Part shown: piece by piece, positions 29,580 through 33,899 of the stretch
How the letters are laid out: the number at the start of each line of letters is the position of its first letter
Position numbering within the stretch: the first letter of the stretch is position 1
From: Candidatus Saganbacteria bacterium
Lineage (GTDB): Bacteria; Margulisbacteria; WOR-1; JAPLLA01
Length of the DNA stretch: 33,899 bases
Direction: 5' to 3'
Assembly (NCBI GenBank): GCA_026387795.1
Contig: JAPLLA010000048.1
Span: forward strand, 1-33,899
Notes under the pieces: generated by a model
The model's input: only the letters and a program-made list of their open reading frames with translations
Databases searched by the model: none
What the model was told of the DNA's origin: nothing
Made by a program: the position numbers and the translations under genes

Positions 29580-29616
29580 AATAGGTATCTTACCTTTTAA
29601 CTTTTACCTAAGTCAA
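29580..29616 (-). promoter_or_regulatory. Ferredoxin promoter with Rrf2-like half-sites
   Basis: On the minus strand TTGACT (29616-29611), 18 bp, TAAGAT (29592-29587). Over the -10 lies AATAGGTA-N3-TACCTTTT (29580-29598). The left half-site is identical to that at 14897-14904, but the spacing is 3 rather than 7. A further AGGTA sits next to the -35. This suggests, but does not prove, control by the Rrf2 protein. Confidence 0.5.
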
Positions 29617-29621
29617 GCCTC

Positions 29622-29630
29622 TGTTATAAT
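29622..29630 (+). promoter_or_regulatory. Leaderless extended -10 promoter of nadB
   Basis: TGT-TATAAT (29622-29630) ends 8 nt before ATG 29639, with only AAACCCCT between, so no Shine-Dalgarno. The -35 region (TTTACC, 29603-29608, 16 bp away) is weak. Confidence 0.6.
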
Positions 29631-29638
29631 AAACCCCT

Positions 29639-31225
29639 ATGGAAAAAGTAACCCATTGTGATTTTCTAATCGTCGGCGGCGGAATTGCAGGGCTACAAGC
29701 TGCTTTAATCTTGGGAAAAGTAGGTAAAACAATCTTACTTACCAAAGGTAAAATCGGGGAATCCGCAACAGAAAAAGCCCAAGGAGGAATTGCTGCTGCC
29801 ATCGATAAAATCCGCGATTCCACGCAGTTCCACTATGAAGATACCCTTGCAGCAGGAGCAGGCTTGTGTGAAGAAGATGCCGTACGTATTTTGGTTAATG
29901 AAGGCGTTGACCGCGTAAAAGACCTGATCCAAATGGGAGCACGCTTTGACAGGGCCGAAACCGAAGCAGGCGGAGGATATTCACTTGCAATGGAAGGAGC
30001 ACACAAGAGAAGACGTATTCTCCATGCAGGAGATGCAACCGGAGCAGAAATTGAGCGGACCTTGGGATGGAATGTAGTCAGCCAGGGCAAAGTGGAAGTC
30101 AGGCAAAAAACCGCAGGCATTGACCTCATCTTAGACGATCAAGGAAAATGCATCGGAGCATACGCGCTGGACCTGGTCAGTAACATTGTAGAAATATTTC
30201 TGGCCAAAGCTACTATTTTAACCACAGGCGGAGTTTGCCAATCCTATCTTTATACCACCAATCCAGAAGTTGCAACCGGAGACGGGATTGCCATGGCGTA
30301 TCGTGCTGGAGCAGAAGTAACGGATATGGAGTTTGTGCAGTTCCATCCTACTTCACTCGTACATTCCAAAGAACTGGAAGACCTCATTGCTATCCCCAGG
30401 TTTTTAATCTCTGAAGCAGTCAGAGGAGAAGGAGCAAAACTGCTCAATGTACATGGTGAACGCTTCATGGAACAATATCATGACAAAAAAGAGCTTGCCC
30501 CACGCGACATTGTAGCCAGAGCAATTGTTGACCAAATGGAAAAAACCAAATCAGAACATGTGCTTTTAGACTTGTCCGGCCTCGGTGCAGAGCAAATCAA
30601 ACATCGATTCCCGGTTATTTATAAGACCTGCTTGGACAGAGGACTAGACATTACCAAGGAACTTCTTCCCGTAGCCCCTGCTGCCCACTATTTTATGGGA
30701 GGGGTAAAAACTGACCTTAACGGAATGACGTGTGTACCCGGTCTTTACGCAGCAGGAGAAACCGCATCGCTTGGTGTACACGGTGCCAACCGCTTGGCAA
30801 GCAACTCCCTGCTTGACGGACTGGTTTTTGGCAAACGCGCAGCAGATAGCGCCATCCAATATGCAAAAGATGTAACTCTTCCCTCTTCATTCAACAAATC
30901 CACACCTTCTTCTTCCCATCCCGGTGAAACAGAATTAAAAAGGGCAAAGATGATTATTAAAACCGGGATGTGGAATGAGGTTGGGATCAAGCGTTCGGAA
31001 GAGACTTTGACCAAAGCCTTAAAAAAACTGACTACACTATCGGACCAGTTAAACTATTTCCCCAAAAACCGTGAAGAACTGGAAATCAAAAACATGTCGT
31101 TGGTTGCCAAACTGATCGCACAAGCAGCATTGGACAGGAAAGAATCACGCGGCGCACACTCACGAACAGATTTTCCAGAAACAGACGATGCAAACTGGAA
31201 AAAGCACCTCATCTATAAACTCTAA
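29639..31225 (+). CDS. nadB: L-aspartate oxidase
   Basis: This 528-residue flavoprotein has an N-terminal FAD dinucleotide-binding motif (DFLIVGGGIAGLQAALIL), EKAQGGIAAAI, the substrate-domain EGAHKRRRILHAGDATG, EFVQFHPT, an active-site SEAVRGEGAKLLN, APAAHYFMGGVKTD, and GANRLASNSLLDGLVFG. Length and motifs match NadB of the de novo NAD pathway, which oxidises aspartate to iminoaspartate; it is distinguished from fumarate reductase by the HKRRRILHA segment. In an anaerobe fumarate probably replaces oxygen as acceptor. No nadA or nadC is adjacent within the window. It converges on the PFOR gene with 24 bp between. Confidence 0.95.
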   Translation: MEKVTHCDFLIVGGGIAGLQAALILGKVGKTILLTKGKIGESATEKAQGGIAAAIDKIRDSTQFHYEDTLAAGAGLCEEDAVRILVNEGVDRVKDLIQMGARFDRAETEAGGGYSLAMEGAHKRRRILHAGDATGAEIERTLGWNVVSQGKVEVRQKTAGIDLILDDQGKCIGAYALDLVSNIVEIFLAKATILTTGGVCQSYLYTTNPEVATGDGIAMAYRAGAEVTDMEFVQFHPTSLVHSKELEDLIAIPRFLISEAVRGEGAKLLNVHGERFMEQYHDKKELAPRDIVARAIVDQMEKTKSEHVLLDLSGLGAEQIKHRFPVIYKTCLDRGLDITKELLPVAPAAHYFMGGVKTDLNGMTCVPGLYAAGETASLGVHGANRLASNSLLDGLVFGKRAADSAIQYAKDVTLPSSFNKSTPSSSHPGETELKRAKMIIKTGMWNEVGIKRSEETLTKALKKLTTLSDQLNYFPKNREELEIKNMSLVAKLIAQAALDRKESRGAHSRTDFPETDDANWKKHLIYKL

Positions 31226-31251
31226 ATCCTAAATTCTAAACCCTAAAGTTT
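31217..31251 (+). repeat. Heptamer tandem repeat with hairpin arms (nadB/PFOR junction)
   Basis: CTAAA recurs exactly every 7 bp four times (31222, 31229, 31236, 31243) with TC, TT, CC and GT spacers, flanked by AAACT (31217-31221) and AGTTT (31247-31251). It spans the nadB stop and the last codon region of the convergent PFOR gene. It may be a weak two-way terminator. Confidence 0.6.
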
Positions 31252-33899
31252 AAAAAGTCGGTATGTTCATAGCTGCAAGCTGCTTATAAAAGTTCATGCG
31301 GATGTCTATTTCTTTCTGTGCTTGCTGGATCAAGGCTTCTGCATGTTCCGGGTTTTTCTGTTGTAACACACGGAAACGGTTTTGGTTCTTGGCATAATCC
31401 GCGAATGACATCTTGGTCTCCTTGGAGTCAAGTTGGAACGGGTTTTTGCCTTCTAGGGAGAGGCTCGGATTATAGCGGAAAGTAGTAAATGCACCAGATT
31501 CTACTGCATTTTTCTGCTCCACAAACCCTTTATTCATATTGATCCCGTGGTTAATGCAATGCGAATAAGCAATAATTATGGACGGTCCGTCGTAGGCTTC
31601 AGCTTCCGCAAAAGCTTTAATAACCTGGTTCTGGTCGTATCCCATCGCAACCTTTGCCACATATACATATCCATAGCTCATCATCATGAGCCCAAGGTCT
31701 TTTTTGCCGATCGGTTTTCCGCTTGCAGCAAACGGCGCTACTGCACCAAGCGGGGTTGATTTAGAGGCTTGGCCGCCTGTGTTGGAATAAACCTCAGTAT
31801 CTAAAACAAGAATATTGATATTTCTGCCTGATGCCAGCACATGGTCAAGCCCGCCGAATCCTATGTCGTAAGCCCAACCGTCTCCGCCTACTGCCCAAAC
31901 AGATTTTTTCACCAAATAATCCGCTACTGCACAGAGCTGTTTGCAATCGCTATCCTTACAGGATTTTAGAGCTTCTTTTAATCTGACAACGCGTTCGCGC
32001 TGTTTTTCGATCTCTTCGGACGAAGATTGTTTCGCCCCCCTAATTTCTCCTGCTAAAGCATTGATATCTCCGCAGCAAGAACTTTTTGCAACTTTATCAA
32101 GAAGCTCATGTGCGTAGGCATTGAATTTATCTACGGACAAACGCATACCATAAGCAAATTCCGCATTGTCTTCAAATAAAGAATTACTCCATGCAGGACC
32201 TCTGCCATCCTTATTTTTTGCGTAAGGGGTAGTCGGAAGGTTTCCTCCGTAAATAGATGTACATCCAGTTGCATTGCCTATCAGTAGGCGGTCGCCAAAT
32301 AGCTGCGTTAAAAGTTTCAGGTATGGGGTTTCTCCGCATCCTGCGCACGCTCCGGAATATTGAAATAACGGCTGGACAAACTGGCTCCCTTTCATTGTGT
32401 TGGGATTATATAAAGAAGCTGGCGTATCAGGAAGATTAAGGAAAAATTCATAATTAGCAGCTTCCTGTTTTCGAATCGGGCTCTGGGGGACCATTTTTAT
32501 GGCTCCTTTGTCTTTAACCGGACAATATTCAACGCAATTGGCACATCCCGTACAATCTTCGGGTGCAACTTGAAGGGTATATTTCATCCCCTCTGCACCT
32601 TTGACTGCTTTGGGGTCAGTAGATTTAAATGTTTTAGGGGCATTTTTAAGCAGACCCGCTTCATAAATTTTTGGACGGATCGCAGCGTGCGGACAAAGAA
32701 GAGAACATTTTCCGCACTGTATACAGGCCTCTGGATTCCATTCCGGTATATTAACAGCGATATTCCTTTTTTCGTATTCGGTAGTTCCGGTTGGCCAGGT
32801 CCCATCATCCGGCATTTGGGAAACCTTTACGGTTTCACCTTCTAACTTTAACATTAGCGCAGTAACCTCTTTTACAAATTCCGGAGCATCATCTGCAACC
32901 GGCTTTATGGGAGTAACCGGGTTGGTCGCGGATTTTGGCACCGTGACCTCCTGTATTCCAGCTAAACCTTGGTCTACGGCAGCAATGTTCATAGCCACGA
33001 CTTTCTCGCCCTTTCCACCGTAACTTTTCTGGATTGCTTCTTTAACTGCCTTAATCGCCATATCAACATCTATAACATTGGAAATTTTAAAGAAAGCTGC
33101 CTGCATGATGGTATTGATACGCGGGCCAAGACCAATACCTTCGGCAATCTTAACCGCATCAACAACGTAGAACTTTAATTTTTTATCTATAATCTGCTGC
33201 TGAACCCTTCCCGGAAGTTTTGACCAGACCGTATCCTTATCGTATTCGGAAGTAAGCAGGAAAGTCCCTCCGGTTTTAATGTTTTTCAGCATGTCATATT
33301 TTTCCAGGAAGGTAAAATTGTGACAAGCCAAAAAATTTGCCGTAGAAATAAGGTATGGGCTATTAATAGGATTTTTCCCGAAGCGGAGATGAGAAACAGT
33401 AACAGTACCTGCTTTCTTTGAATCATACACAAAGTATCCCTGGGTATAGTTATCGGTCTTTTCGGAAATAATCTTAATGGTATTTTTATTTGCACCTACT
33501 GTACCGTCTGAACCCAGTCCGTAAAACATCGCTTGATAACACGTACATTCAGTCACATCAAAACTAGGGTCATATTCCAGGCTTGTTCCAGTAACATCGT
33601 CAACAATACCTACTGTAAAATGGTTTTTGGGCTGCTTTGCGGAAAGATTGTCAAAAACCGCCTTGGCCATGGCAGGGGTAAAATCTGCAGAACCAAGCCC
33701 AAAGCGTCCTCCAACAATTAATGGATACTCTTTTAATGAGGTCAGTTTCTGGCGCATTGCATCACCAATGGCTGTGCGGACATCTTCGTATAACGGTTCG
33801 CCCAATGAACCGGGTTCTTTGGTACGGTCAAGGACTGCAATCTTTTTTACGGTTGCGGGAAGTGCTGCTGCAAATGCCGCAACATCAAAAGGCCGAAAA
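31250..33899 (-). CDS. nifJ: Pyruvate:ferredoxin (flavodoxin) oxidoreductase, N-terminus cut
   Basis: The visible 882 residues run off the right edge; the full protein is about 1,170-1,200 residues, so roughly 300 N-terminal residues are missing. The open frame reaches 33898, and the in-frame TTG at 33805 is not the start. In order: part of the pyrimidine-binding/core domains (GRFGLGSADFTP), a gamma-type domain (GTVGANKNTIKI), two [4Fe-4S] motifs (CIQCGKCSLLCP near 392, CTGCANCVEYCP near 449), then the thiamine-diphosphate domain (GACAGCGETPYLKLL, GDGWAYDIGFGGLDHVL, and LDTEVYSNTGGQASKSTP). It interconverts pyruvate and acetyl-CoA + CO2 with ferredoxin, probably the one at 29370-29558. Confidence 0.97.
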   Translation of the reverse strand, partial: FRPFDVAAFAAALPATVKKIAVLDRTKEPGSLGEPLYEDVRTAIGDAMRQKLTSLKEYPLIVGGRFGLGSADFTPAMAKAVFDNLSAKQPKNHFTVGIVDDVTGTSLEYDPSFDVTECTCYQAMFYGLGSDGTVGANKNTIKIISEKTDNYTQGYFVYDSKKAGTVTVSHLRFGKNPINSPYLISTANFLACHNFTFLEKYDMLKNIKTGGTFLLTSEYDKDTVWSKLPGRVQQQIIDKKLKFYVVDAVKIAEGIGLGPRINTIMQAAFFKISNVIDVDMAIKAVKEAIQKSYGGKGEKVVAMNIAAVDQGLAGIQEVTVPKSATNPVTPIKPVADDAPEFVKEVTALMLKLEGETVKVSQMPDDGTWPTGTTEYEKRNIAVNIPEWNPEACIQCGKCSLLCPHAAIRPKIYEAGLLKNAPKTFKSTDPKAVKGAEGMKYTLQVAPEDCTGCANCVEYCPVKDKGAIKMVPQSPIRKQEAANYEFFLNLPDTPASLYNPNTMKGSQFVQPLFQYSGACAGCGETPYLKLLTQLFGDRLLIGNATGCTSIYGGNLPTTPYAKNKDGRGPAWSNSLFEDNAEFAYGMRLSVDKFNAYAHELLDKVAKSSCCGDINALAGEIRGAKQSSSEEIEKQRERVVRLKEALKSCKDSDCKQLCAVADYLVKKSVWAVGGDGWAYDIGFGGLDHVLASGRNINILVLDTEVYSNTGGQASKSTPLGAVAPFAASGKPIGKKDLGLMMMSYGYVYVAKVAMGYDQNQVIKAFAEAEAYDGPSIIIAYSHCINHGINMNKGFVEQKNAVESGAFTTFRYNPSLSLEGKNPFQLDSKETKMSFADYAKNQNRFRVLQQKNPEHAEALIQQAQKEIDIRMNFYKQLAAMNIPTF

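Noticed and set aside
31250-33805. PFOR as a complete 851-residue protein starting at TTG 33805
   Set aside because: The frame stays open to the window edge and those 31 codons continue the PFOR domain sequence; about 300 residues of the family are missing.
1-33899. CRISPR array, toxin-antitoxin defence island or transposase
   Set aside because: No regularly spaced repeats with unique spacers, no cas genes and no transposase or integrase motifs were found in any frame examined.

Overview
The window looks like a compact chromosome segment from an uncultured anaerobic bacterium. The evidence is a pyruvate:ferredoxin oxidoreductase, a superoxide reductase/rubrerythrin/rubredoxin oxygen-defence operon, a two-gene SufC-SufB Fe-S assembly system, a single-cluster ferredoxin and a glycyl-radical (NrdD-type) tail protein. 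Gene density is high and several convergent genes overlap at their 3' ends (8306-8312, 21152-21169, 27110-27115; a CDS stop also overlaps a tRNA at 4424-4426). Lipoproteins and secreted enzymes are present. A candidate-phylum lineage of the Margulisbacteria/Saganbacteria or Omnitrophota kind is a guess; no ribosomal marker is present to test it.

Region by region. (1) 1-3440: a 59-bp perfect direct repeat (1-59 and 3382-3440) brackets a B12-binding radical SAM gene, a tiny two-helix membrane protein and a Bro-N protein of the phage-antirepressor type. (2) 3542-7204: an unrecognised coiled-coil-tailed protein, tRNA-Glu(CTC), and a leftward three-gene operon whose middle gene carries the catalytic Asp, His, Asp and Cys motifs of the guanidine-modifying (deiminase/amidinotransferase) superfamily. 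(3) 7275-8312: an orphan TRAP-type solute-binding lipoprotein. (4) 10792-8306 leftward: DUF2892 membrane protein, reverse rubrerythrin, desulfoferrodoxin, flavin reductase-rubredoxin fusion, rubrerythrin. (5) 12712-10860 leftward: SufC, SufB. (6) 16207-12861 leftward: TrmA-family RNA methyltransferase, Rrf2 regulator, NrdD-tail protein, TlpA-like thioredoxin, CcdA. (7) 16312-18293: FHA protein, GNAT acetyltransferase, DUF2156 protein. (8) 18307-25036: a MopE-motif lipoprotein, a structured 100-nt inverted-repeat element, a beta-lactamase-fold protein, a HExxH protein, a GIY-YIG protein, a small Cys protein and an MFS exporter. (9) 25141-28961: nitrilase-family hydrolase, GT2 glycosyltransferase, DUF917 protein, NodB deacetylase. 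(10) 29054-33899: tRNA-Gln(CTG), small membrane protein, ferredoxin, NadB and PFOR (its N-terminus lies outside the window).

Regulation. Two start-signal classes are visible. Many operon genes have a normal Shine-Dalgarno. A second group (7275, 16207, 16994, 20213, 23269, 25141, 29639 and probably others) has no Shine-Dalgarno but a TATAAT/TAAAAT box, often in extended TGnTAWAAT form, ending 6-8 nt before the start codon. This predicts leaderless mRNAs. The Rrf2 gene has a near-consensus promoter (TTGACA, 17 bp, TACAAT) overlapped by an 8+8 palindrome. The AATAGGTA half-site recurs between ferredoxin and nadB, suggesting an Fe-S or redox regulon.

Repeats. A 30-bp hairpin repeat family (GGAAACC/GGTTTCC arms with a covarying inner stem) occurs three times. 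One copy supplies the last codons of the Rrf2 gene. No CRISPR array, rRNA, transposase or integrase gene was seen.
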